In this document: positions 20,321-30,367 of the stretch, piece by piece
How positions within the stretch are numbered: position 1 is the stretch's first letter
Layout of the letters: each line of letters starts with the position of its first letter
Assembly (NCBI GenBank): GCA_964019415.1
Contig: OZ025882.1
Location: forward strand, 1-64,000
Direction: 5' to 3'
DNA: 64,000 bases
Source: Ianthella basta
Lineage: Eukaryota; Porifera; Demospongiae; Verongiida; Ianthellidae
Position numbers and translations under genes: made by a program
The notes under the pieces: model-generated
Database searches by the model: none
Told to the model about the DNA's origin: nothing
What the model saw: the letters and a program-made list of their open reading frames with translations, nothing else

Positions 20321-23300
20321 CTAGTTGATTCGCTTCCTCCATTCGTCTCTGTCAGCAGCACATCTTGAGATTTCTGCAGCAGTCATATGTCCTCCCAGAT
20401 CACTAATGATTGATTTGAGGAATGTCCTTCTGTTTCCCTGCCCCCTTCGCATAGGACCTGAGCCCTGCCAGAATACTAGGTCTGCCACTGGTTGGTATCT
20501 GTCTTTGATGCAGCGAGCAGCATGCCCAACAAAATGTAGGCGCCGGTCTCGTATGATGTCATCTGCTCGTGGTAGGTCTCCGTACAGCTCTGCATTAGTG
20601 ATGCGATCTCTCCAGTGCACATTCAGGGCTTTGCGCAGCAAGTTAGAGTAGGTGCCACAGATTCTTGATGTCAGCTGCTCAGTCAAGGTCCAGGTTTCTG
20701 CTCCATAAAGCAGAACACTCTCTACTGTGGCTTTGAACACTCTGATCTTAGTGTTACAGCTGCACCCAGACTTCCACCCCCTCCACAATTTGTTTGCTGC
20801 TTCGTATGCACATGCACGGCGTACCACAAAGTCCTTGTTTGATGACATAATCCAGCTGCCAAGGTACCTGAAATCAGCTACCTCAGCAATTTCCCCATCA
20901 CTCACTCTCAGTGTAGGGTGAGTGTCGCCAGAAAAGTCACCTATTCTGATGTACTCAGTCTTCTTCATGTTGATGTGCAAGCCAACAGCAGCCGCATTCT
21001 CCTCAACTGCTGTGAGTAGGGTCTGTGCGTTGGCCATGGTGCCAGACAGGAGGGCGATGTCATCTGCGAAGTCCAAATCTGTCACATATTTGGCTGGGTG
21101 TCGTCGCGATAGGCGCTTTTGGATCATGAATCCAACACTGTCATCTGGAATAGCAGCTCTGAGGACATAGTCCACAACAATGACAAACAGGTAGGGGGCC
21201 AGTGTATCACCTTGTAGGACACCTGCTTCCACCTGAAAGTCTGCACTGCAACCATCTGCAGTCACCACTCGTGCGGCTGTTCCTGAGTACATCGACATTA
21301 CTGCAGTTACTATCTTGGTGGGGAGACCGTAGTTGTACAGGACTTCTTCCATTCTGGTTCTCGAGATGGAGTCAAATGCTTTTGAAAAGTCAATGAATGT
21401 AACCACACACTGGCATTCCTGCCTCACCGTACACTCTTCAATGATTCGCCGTAGGGCTAGGATATGTTGGACGGTAGATCTGCCTACACGAAACCCATTC
21501 TGATTGGGTCGCAGCAAGGGTTCAACATGTGGTTGGATACGGTTGAGCAATATCCTGTTGTACAGTTTAGCAGCAAGTGACATGAGTGCAATACCCCGAT
21601 AGTTTGCACACACTGAGGCATCCCCCTTCTTGAAGATGGGAATGATGCCAGACACCTTCCATTCATCAGGCACCACTCCAGTCTCAAATGCTTGATTCAG
21701 TACTGGCAACAGGATCTCGTGTATGCCAGTGAGCTTAAGCAGCTCAGGTGGAATAGAGTCCATGCCACAGGCCTTTCCTGTCTTCAACTGTGAGGCGGCA
21801 GTCGCTATTTCATTTAGTGAGATGGAACCCTCATCAATAGGCAGCATACCCTCATGCACTTGCAGCACTGGCAGAGCAACATCTGGTGGTTTAGATGCTA
21901 AAAGCTGCATGAAGTGGTCACACCACAGAGTCAATCTGTCCTGCTGAGAGTCTGCTGCAATGCTACAAACTTGTCTACACTTCCTCCCTGTCATTCGATC
22001 AATCACTTTCCATGCAGCACTATGCTTTCCATCCTTGCTAGCCTGCTCCACCTCACTGGCCATACTTGCGTAGAACACCTCCTCTTTGTCTACATACAGT
22101 TGTGCTAGAGATTTTGTTGCATCAGCCATCTTTTGCATTGAGTCATCACTTCTCACCTCCTTGTATGTTCTTTGAGCCTCCGCTACCAGATCACGCGCTG
22201 TGATGATGTCAGTGTCTAACCAAGGCTTGGAGCGTACAAATTGTGGTTTGACTGGAAGATGAGTTTCACATGCAGTTTTGGCAGCAGCAACAAATAGCTC
22301 ATAAGATGGTGTATCCCCAGTGGCAGCACAAACATCGGACTCCACTAACTCAGCAATGGGGGCCTCCTTCAACCTTGCATAATCTAAGGAGGGCACCCTG
22401 TTGGTCTTCTTTGGAGTAGCTAACTTCATGGTCACTCTAATTTTCATTAGTCGATGGTCTGATGCTGGAGCAACCACACGGTATAGTTGGCAGTCAAGTA
22501 CAGAGCTAGCAAACTTATGTCTTGTGAGGCAATGGTCGATTCTGGATTGAAATCCTTGTGGTCCACAATGGGTGTACCACTGTCTGCGAGGTTTATCCTT
22601 GGCACACTGGGCAGAGAATAGACCCTGCTCCTCCATAAACTCAGCCATTCGTTCTCCATTGTCGGAGGCACTTGAGTGTATTGGGAACTTACAGAAACGG
22701 GAGTCTAGTCGTGCATTCATATCACCAAGAACAAAGAGACGGTCTCTCTTAGGTAAGGGATCTAGGGTCTGATGTAGCTGTGAGTAGAAGAGATCTTTAG
22801 TAGCCGAGTCAGCTACATTGGTAGGGGCATAGGCACAAACCAGATGAGTCCTAGGAGCTCCTTTAGTGTGGCCAGAAAACTGGAGTCGCATGACTCTATC
22901 TGACTTGTAATCTACTCTATCAAGACATTTGAAGGCTATTGGAGACACCAGAAACCCTATACCTCCTGAACCACTATCATCCGCAGTGTGAGTAACTAAC
23001 CTCCATCCGTCTGGTAAATGCAAAACTCTAGTGTAGGAGCTTGGACTACTGCTGTTAGAATGACAAATCCTGTGTTCTTGGATAGCACACACATCAATTC
23101 TCTTCTTCTCTAGAAATCCAACTAGCTCTTGCTGTCTCCACTTGGCCTTTAGAGTGCGAACGTTGTAAGTCGCGATGCGGGTGACGATTCTTGGACAAAA
23201 CACTTTAGGCTTTCTTCCATAACCACTCTCGACCGGCACTGTAGGAATTGTGCGACGCTCAGGGACGTCACCAACCTGAGCCAGGATCTCCTTCGCTGTG

Positions 23301-23476
23301 GTACACGTTTGAAGGTGTGCACGCTTCTCGCTCCAGGACCGCGGCCTATTCCAGCTACCAGCTGCCGCCCTCCAGGCTGCCCGGCTGGCCTTTCTTCGTA
23401 CAACTGCGTCCATCGAGCGCTTCCCTCTGCCACAGTGTCTCCGCTGCCTATACGTAGCCTCCGCAGCTGGTGCCAT
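20321..23476 (-). CDS. LINE ORF: endonuclease/reverse transcriptase
   Basis: A protein of 1,051 aa if started at the first ATG (23474-23476). A TTG precedes it and the frame stays open upstream only to a TAA at 23528-23530, with no earlier ATG. Residues 1-95 form a basic, Ala/Arg-rich leader. Residues about 98-345 are an APE-like endonuclease with YNVRTL (Asn105), QEH (Glu134), GDMNA (Asp252, Asn254), SRID (Asp314) and SDH (339-341), all expected catalytic positions. The reverse transcriptase spans about 570-840, with NQNGFR (658-663), FIDFSKAFD (first Asp 696), GVLQGD (752-757) and FADD (Asp805, Asp806). A thumb-like C-terminal part includes RRLHFVGHAAR (978-988). Such a protein nicks target DNA and primes reverse transcription there. 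No internal stop or frameshift is seen. Database entries for such proteins are often mislabelled craniofacial development protein 2-like. Confidence 0.95.
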   Translation of the reverse strand: MAPAAEATYRQRRHCGRGKRSMDAVVRRKASRAAWRAAAGSWNRPRSWSEKRAHLQTCTTAKEILAQVGDVPERRTIPTVPVESGYGRKPKVFCPRIVTRIATYNVRTLKAKWRQQELVGFLEKKRIDVCAIQEHRICHSNSSSPSSYTRVLHLPDGWRLVTHTADDSGSGGIGFLVSPIAFKCLDRVDYKSDRVMRLQFSGHTKGAPRTHLVCAYAPTNVADSATKDLFYSQLHQTLDPLPKRDRLFVLGDMNARLDSRFCKFPIHSSASDNGERMAEFMEEQGLFSAQCAKDKPRRQWYTHCGPQGFQSRIDHCLTRHKFASSVLDCQLYRVVAPASDHRLMKIRVTMKLATPKKTNRVPSLDYARLKEAPIAELVESDVCAATGDTPSYELFVAAAKTACETHLPVKPQFVRSKPWLDTDIITARDLVAEAQRTYKEVRSDDSMQKMADATKSLAQLYVDKEEVFYASMASEVEQASKDGKHSAAWKVIDRMTGRKCRQVCSIAADSQQDRLTLWCDHFMQLLASKPPDVALPVLQVHEGMLPIDEGSISLNEIATAASQLKTGKACGMDSIPPELLKLTGIHEILLPVLNQAFETGVVPDEWKVSGIIPIFKKGDASVCANYRGIALMSLAAKLYNRILLNRIQPHVEPLLRPNQNGFRVGRSTVQHILALRRIIEECTVRQECQCVVTFIDFSKAFDSISRTRMEEVLYNYGLPTKIVTAVMSMYSGTAARVVTADGCSADFQVEAGVLQGDTLAPYLFVIVVDYVLRAAIPDDSVGFMIQKRLSRRHPAKYVTDLDFADDIALLSGTMANAQTLLTAVEENAAAVGLHINMKKTEYIRIGDFSGDTHPTLRVSDGEIAEVADFRYLGSWIMSSNKDFVVRRACAYEAANKLWRGWKSGCSCNTKIRVFKATVESVLLYGAETWTLTEQLTSRICGTYSNLLRKALNVHWRDRITNAELYGDLPRADDIIRDRRLHFVGHAARCIKDRYQPVADLVFWQGSGPMRRGQGNRRTFLKSIISDLGGHMTAAEISRCAADRDEWRKRIN

Positions 23477-23566
23477 CAAGGTTGCACCGCGCGGTTCGCC
23501 AATAGCCAGGGGAAATTCAGGAGATACTTACTTGGGGAGGGCAGCCATTTTTCCGCCCCGCCCCCC
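23477..23566 (-). promoter_or_regulatory. LINE 5-prime leader with GC-box-like start
   Basis: About 90 bp upstream of the ORF on the minus strand. It begins with a G-rich block containing GGGGCGG (top-strand CCGCCCCGCCCCCC at 23553-23566), which matches the Sp1/GC-box core and stands out strongly from the A+T-rich satellite. Autonomous LINEs need an internal promoter, and this is the only candidate visible. The match is suggestive only. Confidence 0.4.
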
Positions 23567-23582
23567 TCTTGCCAAATCTTAC
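23567..23582. other. LINE target-site duplication, 5-prime-end side
   Basis: Second copy of tcttgccaaatcttac flanking the element. See the evidence for the copy at 20183-20198. Confidence 0.7.
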
Positions 23583-24056
23583 CTTGTCATATTTTGCCAA
23601 ATCTTGCTTAATCTTACCTTGTCATATCTTGCCTAATCTTGCCAAATCTTGCCGAATCTTACCTTGCCATATCTTTCCAAATCTTGCCAAATCTTATCTT
23701 GTCATATCTTGCCTAATCTTGCCAAATCTTACCTTGTCATATCTTGCCAAATCTTGCCAAATATTACCTTGTCATATGTTGCCATATCTTGCCAAATATT
23801 ACCTTGTCATATCTTGCAAAATCTTGCCAATCTTGTCATATCTTAACAAATCTTGTCAAATCTTACCTTGTCATATCTTGCCAAATCTTGCTTAATCTTG
23901 CTTAATCTTACCTCGTCATATCTTGCCAAATCTTGCCAAATCTTACCTTGTCATATCTCGCTAAATCTTGCCTAATCTTGCCAAATCTTACCTTGTCATA
24001 TCTTGCCAAATCTAGCCTACTCTTACATTTTCATATCTTGCCAAATCTTGCCAAAT

Positions 24057-25690
24057 CTTACCTTGTCATATCTTGCCAAATCGTACTTTGTCATATCTTG
24101 CCAAATCTTGCCAAATCTTACCTTGTCATACCTTGCCAAATCATGACTAATCTTACCTTGTCATATCTTGCTTAATCTTACTAAATCTTACATTGTCATA
24201 TCTTGCCAAATCTTGCCAAATCTTACCTTGTCATATCTTGACAAATCTTGCCGAATCTTACCTTGTCATATCTTACCTAATCTTGCCAAAACTTACCTTG
24301 TCATATCTTGCCAAATCTTGCCCAATCTTACCTTGTCATATCTTGCCTAATCTTGGCTAATCTTACCTTGTCATATCTTGCCAAATCTTGCCTGATCTCA
24401 CCTTGCCATATCTTGCCTAATCTTGCCTCATCTTACCTTCAGTTGGCATATCTTGCCTAATCTTGCATAATCTTACCTTGTCATATCTCGCCAAATCTTG
24501 CTAAATCTTACCTTGTCATATCTTGCCAAATCTTGCCAGATCTTACTTTTCATATCTTGCTAAATCTTGCTTAATCTTACCTTGTCACATCTAACCAAAT
24601 CTTGCCAAATCTTACCTTGCCATATCTTGCCAAATCTTACCTAATCTTACTTTTTCATATTTTGCCAAATCTTACTTTATCTTACCTTGTAATATCTTGC
24701 CAAATCTTGCCAAATCTTACCTTGTCATATGTTGCCTAATCTTGTTAAATCTTACCTTGTCATATCTTGCCAAATCTTGACTAATCTTACCTTGTTATAT
24801 CTTGCCAATTCTTGCCGAATCTTACCTTTTGCATATCTTGCCAAATCTTCCCAAATCTTACCTTGTCATATCTTACCAAATCTTGCTTAATCTTACCTTG
24901 TCATATCTTGCCAAGTCTTGCCAAATCTTACCCTGTCATATCTTGCCAAATCTTACCTAATCTTACTTTTTCATATCTTGCCAAATCTTGACTAATCTTA
25001 CCTTGTCATATCTTGCCAAATCTTGCCGAATCTTACCTTGTCATATCTTGCCAAGTCTTGCCAAATCCTAACTTGTCATTTCTTACCAAATCTTGCTTAA
25101 TCTTTCCTTGTCATATCTTGCCAAATCTTGACTAATCTTACCTTGTCATATCTTGCCAAATCTTGCTTAATCTTACTTTTTCATATCTTGCCTAATCTTG
25201 CCAAATATTACCTTGTCATTCCTTGCCAAATCTTGCCAAATCTTACCTTGTCATATCTTGCCTAATCTTGCCAAATCTTGCCGAATCTTACCTTGCCATC
25301 TCTTTCCAAATCTTGCCAAATCTTGCCAAATCTTATCTTGTCATATCTTGCCTAATCTTGCCAAATCTTACCTTGTCATATCTTGCCAAATCTTGCCAAA
25401 TATTACCTTGTCATATCTTGCCATATCTTGCCAAATATTACCTTGTCATATCTTGCGAAATCTTGCCAAATATTACCTTGTCATATCTTAACAAATCTTG
25501 CCAAATCTTACCTTGTCATATCTTGCCAAATCTTGCTTAATCTTGCTTAATCTTACCTCGTCATATCTTGCCGAATCTTGCCAAATCTTACCTTGTCATA
25601 TCTCGCTAAATCTTGCCTAATCTTGCCAAATCTTACCTTGTCATATCTTGCCAAATCTAGCCTAATCTTACTTTTTTATATCTTACCAAA
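24057..25690 (-). repeat. Higher-order copy of the LINE-flanking satellite segment
   Basis: This block repeats, in direct orientation, the satellite on both sides of the LINE. Around 24080-25214 it matches 19100-20198, and from 25214 on it matches the sequence after the LINE (23583 on). Removing the LINE gives a tandem period of about 1.6 kb. At 25214-25245 the LINE is absent, and one 35-bp unit next to the site is also missing. Edges approximate. Confidence 0.75.
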
Positions 25691-28600
25691 TCTTGCCAAA
25701 TCTTACCTTGTCATATCTTGCCAAATCTTGCTTAATCTTGCTTAATCTTACCTCGTCATATCTTGCCGAATCTTGCCAAATCTTACCTTGTCATATCTCG
25801 CTAAATCTTGCCTAATCTTGCCAAATCTTACCTTGTCATATCTTGCCAAATCTAGCCTAATCTTACTTTTTTATATCTTACCAAATCTTGCCAAATCTTA
25901 CCTTGTCTTATTTTGCCAAATCTTGACAAATCTTACCTTGCCATATCTTGCCAAATCTTGCTTAATCTTACCTTGCCATATCTTGCCAATTCTTGCCAAA
26001 TCTAACTTTTTCATATCTTTCCAAATCTTGCTTAACCTTACCTTGTCATATCTTGCCAAATCTTGCCAAATCTTACCTTGTCATATCTTGCCAAATCTTG
26101 CCTAATCTTACTTTTTAAATCTTGCAAAATCTTGCTTAATCTTACCTTGTCATATCTTGCCAAATCTTGCCAAATCTTACCTTGTCATATCTTGCCAAAT
26201 CTTGCCAAATCTTACCTTGTCATATCTTACCAAATCTAGCTTAATCTTACCTTGTCATACCTTGCCAAATCTTGCCAAATATTACCTTGTCATATCTTGC
26301 CAAATCTTGTCAAATATTACCTTGTCATATCTTAAGAAATTTTGCCAAATCTTACCGTGTCATATCTTGCCAAATCTTGCTTAATCTTGCTTAATCTTAC
26401 CTCGTCATATCTTGCCAAATCTTGCCAAATCTTACCTTGTCATATCTCACGAAATCTTGCCTAATCTTGCCAAATCTTAGCTTTTCATATCTTGCCAAAT
26501 CTAGCCTAATATTACTTTTTCATATCTTGCCAAATCTTGCCAAATCTTACCTTGTCATATCTTGCCAAATCTTGCCAAATCTTACCTTGCCATATCTTGC
26601 CAAATCTTGCCAAATCTTACCTTGTCATATCTTGCCAAATCTTGCCAAATCTTACTCTTTCATATCTTGCCAAATCTTGCCAAATCTTACCTTGTCATAT
26701 CTTGCCAAATCTTGCCAAATCTTACCTTGTCACATCTTGCCAAATCTTACCTAATCTTACTTTTTCATATCTTGCCAAATCCTGCTTAATCTTACCTTGT
26801 CGTATCTTGCCAAAACTTGCCAAATCTTACCTTGTCAGATCTCGCCAAATCTTGCCTAATCTTGCCAAATCTTACCTTGTAAGATCTTGCCAAATCTTAA
26901 CTAATCTTACCTTGTCATATCTTGCCAAATCTTGCCGAATGTTACCTTGTCGCATCTTGCAAAATCTTAACTTGTCATATATTACCAAATCTTGCTTAAT
27001 CTTATCTTGTCATATCTTGCCAAATCTTATCTTGTCATATCTTGCCAAATCTTGCCAAATATTACCTTATCATATCTTGCCAAATCTTGCCAAATCTTAC
27101 CTTGTCATATCATGCCTAATCTTGCCTAATCTTACCTTGTCATATCTTGCCTAATCTTGCCAAATCTTACCTTGTCATATCTTGCCAAATCTTGCCGAAT
27201 CTTACCTTGTCATATCTTGCCAAATCTTGCCAAATTTTACCTTGTCATATCTTGCCAAATCTTGCCAAATCTTATCTTGTCATATCTTGCCAAATCTTAC
27301 CTAATATTACCTTGTCATATCATGCCAAATTTTGCCTAATCTAACTTTTTCATATCTTTCCAAATCTTGCTTAACCTTAAATTGTCATATAATGCCAAAT
27401 CTTACCAAATCTTACCTTGTCATATCTTGCCAAATCTTGCCTAATCTTACTTTTTCAAATCTTGCCAAATCTTGCTTAATCTTACCTTGTCATATCTTGC
27501 CAAATCTTGCCAAATCTTACCTTGTCATATCTTGCCAAATCTTGTTAAATCTTACCTTGTCATATCTTTCCAAATCTAGCTTAATCTTACCTTGTCATAT
27601 ATTGCCAAATCTTGCCAAATCTTACCATGTCATATCTTGCCTAATCTTGCCTAATATTACTTTTTCATATCTTGCCAAATCTTGCTTAGTCCTACCTTGT
27701 CATATCTTGCCAAATCTTGCCAAATCTTACCTTGTCGTATCTTGCCAAATCTTGCCTCATCTTGCCAAATCTTACTTTGTCATATCTTGACAAATCTTGA
27801 CTAATCTTACCTTGTCATATCTTGCCAAATCTTGCCAAATCTTACCTTGTCATATCTTACCAAATCTTGCTTAATCTTACCTTCTCATATCTTGCCAAAT
27901 CTTGCCTAATCTTACCTTGTCATATCTTGCCTAATCTTGCCAAATTCTACCTTGTCATATCTTGCCAAATCTTTCCGAATCTTACTTTGCCATATGTTTC
28001 CAAATCTTGCCTAATCTTGCCAAATCTTACCTTGGCATATCTTGCCAAATCTTGCCAAATCTTACCTTGTCATATCTCGCCAAAACTTGCCAAATCTTAT
28101 CTTGTCATATCTCGCCAAATCTTGTCAAATCTTGCCAAATCTTACCTTGTCATATCTTGCCAAATCTTGCCAAATCTTACTCTTTCATATCTTGCCAAAT
28201 CTTGCCAAATCATACCTTGTCATATCTTGCCAAAGCTTGCCAAATCTCACCTTGTCATATCTTGCCAAATCTTACCTAATCTTACTTTATCATATCTTGC
28301 CAAATCCTGCTTAATCTTACCTTGTCATATCTTTCCAAATCTTGCCAAATCTTACCTTGTCAGATCTCGCTAAATCTTGCCTAATCTTTCCAAATCTTAC
28401 CCTGTCATATCTTGCCAAATCTTGACTAATCTTACCTTGTCATATCTTGCCAAATCTTGCCGAATCTTATCTTGTGATATCTTGCCAAATCTTGCCAAAT
28501 ATTACCTTATCATATCTTGCCAAATCTTGCTTAATCTTACCTTGTCATATCTTGCCAAATCTTAAAATGACATATATTACCAAGTCTTGCTTACTCTTAC

Positions 28601-28759
28601 CTTGTCATATCTTGCCAAATCTTGCCAAATCTTATCTTGTGATATCTTGCCAAATCTTGCCAAATATTACCTTATCATATCTTGCCAAATCTTGCTTAAT
28701 CTTACCTTGTCATATCTTGCCAAATCATGCCTAATCTTACCTTTTCATATCTTGCCTAA

Positions 28760-30367
28760 TCTTACCAAATCTTACCTTGTCATATCTTGCCAAATCTTGC
28801 CAAATCTTACCTTGTCGTATCTTGCCAAATCTTGCCAAATATTACCTTGTCATATCTTGCCAAATCTTGCCAAATCTTATCTTGTCATATCTTGCCTAAT
28901 CTTACTTTTTCATATCTAGCCAAATCTTGCTTAATCTTACCATGTCATATCTTGCCAAATCTTGCCAAATCTTACCTTCAGTTGTATATTCTTGCCAAAT
29001 CTTGCCTTATCTTACTTTTCATATCTTGCCAAATCTTGCTTAATCTTACCTTGTCATATCTTGCCAAATCTTACCAAATCTTAACTTGTCATATCTCGCC
29101 AAATCTTGCCTAATCATGCCAAATCTTACCTTGTCATATCTTGCCAAATCTTGACTAATCTTACCTTGCCATATCTTACCAAATCTTCCCAAATCTTACC
29201 TTGTCATATCTTGCCAAATCTTGCCAAATCTTACCTTGTCATATCTTACCAAATCTTGCTTAAACTTAACATGTCATATCTTGCCAAATCTTGCCAAATC
29301 TTACCTTGTCATATCTTGCCAAATCCAACAAAGTCTTACCTTGTCATATCTCGCAAAATCTTGCCTAATCTTGCCAAATCTTACCTTGTCATATCTTGCC
29401 AAATCTTGACTAATCTTACCTTGTCATATCTTGCCAAATATTGCCGAATCTTACCTTGTCATATCTTGCCAAATCTTGCCTAATCTTGCCAAATCTTACC
29501 TTGTCATATCTTGACAAATCTTGACTAATATTACCTTGTCATATCTTGCCACATCTTGCTAAATCTTACCTTGTCATATCTTACCAAATCTTGCCAAATC
29601 TTACCTTGTCATATCTTGCCAAATCTTGCCAAATATTACTTTGTCATATCTTGCCAAATCTTGCCAAATCTTATCTTGTCATATCTTGCCAAATCTTGCC
29701 TAATCTTACTTTTTCATATCTAGCCAAATCTTGCTTAATCTTACCATGTCATATCTTGCCAAATCTTGCCAAATCTTACCTTCAGTTGTCAATTCTTGCC
29801 AAATCTTGCCTTATCTTACTTTTCATATCTTGCCAAATCTTGCTTAATCTTACCTTGTCATATCTTGCCAAATCTTACCAAATCTTAACTTGTCATATCT
29901 CGCCAAATCTTGCCTAATCATGCCAAATCTTACCTTGTCATATCTTGCCAAATCTTGACTAATCTTACCTTGCCATATCTTGCCAAATCTTCCCAAATCT
30001 TACCTTGTCATATCTTGCCAAATCTTGCCAAATCTTACCTTGTCATATCTTACCAAATCTTGCTTAAACTTAACATGTCATATCTTGCCAAATCATGCCA
30101 AATCTTACCTTGTCATATCTTGCCAAATCCAACAAAGTCTTACCTTGTCATATCTCGCAAAATCTTGCCTAATCTTGCCAAATCTTACCTTGTCATATCT
30201 TGCCCAATCTTGACTAATCTTACCTTGTCATATCTTGCCAAATATTGCCGAATCTTACCTTGTCATATGTTGCCAAATCTTGCCTAATCTTGCCAAATCT
30301 TACCTTGTCATATCTTGACAAATCTTGACTAATATTACCTTGTCATATCTTGCCACATCTTGCTAAA
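28760..30367 (-). repeat. 804-bp tandem duplication
   Basis: Copies of about 28760-29563 and 29564-30367 with few differences. Matching markers are CATATCTAGC at 28911 and 29715. An extra 10-bp subunit lies in the second copy just before this marker, so upstream of it the offset is 794. Both include the CTTCAGTTGT variant (28977 and 29780) and the unusual AATCCAACAAAGTC unit. Edges approximate. Confidence 0.8.

Larger units (their letters stand above)
14322..20508 (-). repeat. Right arm of large inverted repeat
   Basis: Partner of 4751-12838. Its inner end is near 14322 and its outer end lies inside the LINE ORF at about 20508, beyond which the complete LINE continues while the left side goes into the telomeric tract. 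It has single copies of the segments duplicated on the left, so it is about 1.9 kb shorter. Confidence 0.85.
20199..23566 (-). mobile_element. Complete RTE-like LINE (non-LTR retrotransposon)
   Basis: An element of about 3.37 kb inserted in the reversed satellite. On the minus strand it has a G-rich 5-prime start (GGGGGGCGGGGCGG), a 5-prime leader of about 90 bp, one ORF with endonuclease and reverse transcriptase, a 3-prime untranslated region of about 105 bp and a tail of 4-5 TGTA repeats. There are no LTRs. A single ORF, short untranslated ends, an APE-type endonuclease, no visible zinc knuckle or RNase H and a tetranucleotide tail are together typical of the RTE clade; a related clade cannot be excluded by eye. 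Flanks show a direct repeat of up to 16 bp. The intact ORF suggests a recent insertion, possibly still competent. Confidence 0.9.

Noticed and set aside
23476-23479. TTG at 23477-23479 as the LINE ORF start
   Set aside because: An ATG follows immediately at 23474-23476 and non-ATG initiation is not needed. No earlier in-frame ATG exists before the TAA at 23528-23530.
20325-23611. Plus-strand frames of 60-108 codons inside the LINE
   Set aside because: They are antisense shadows of the intact minus-strand ORF.
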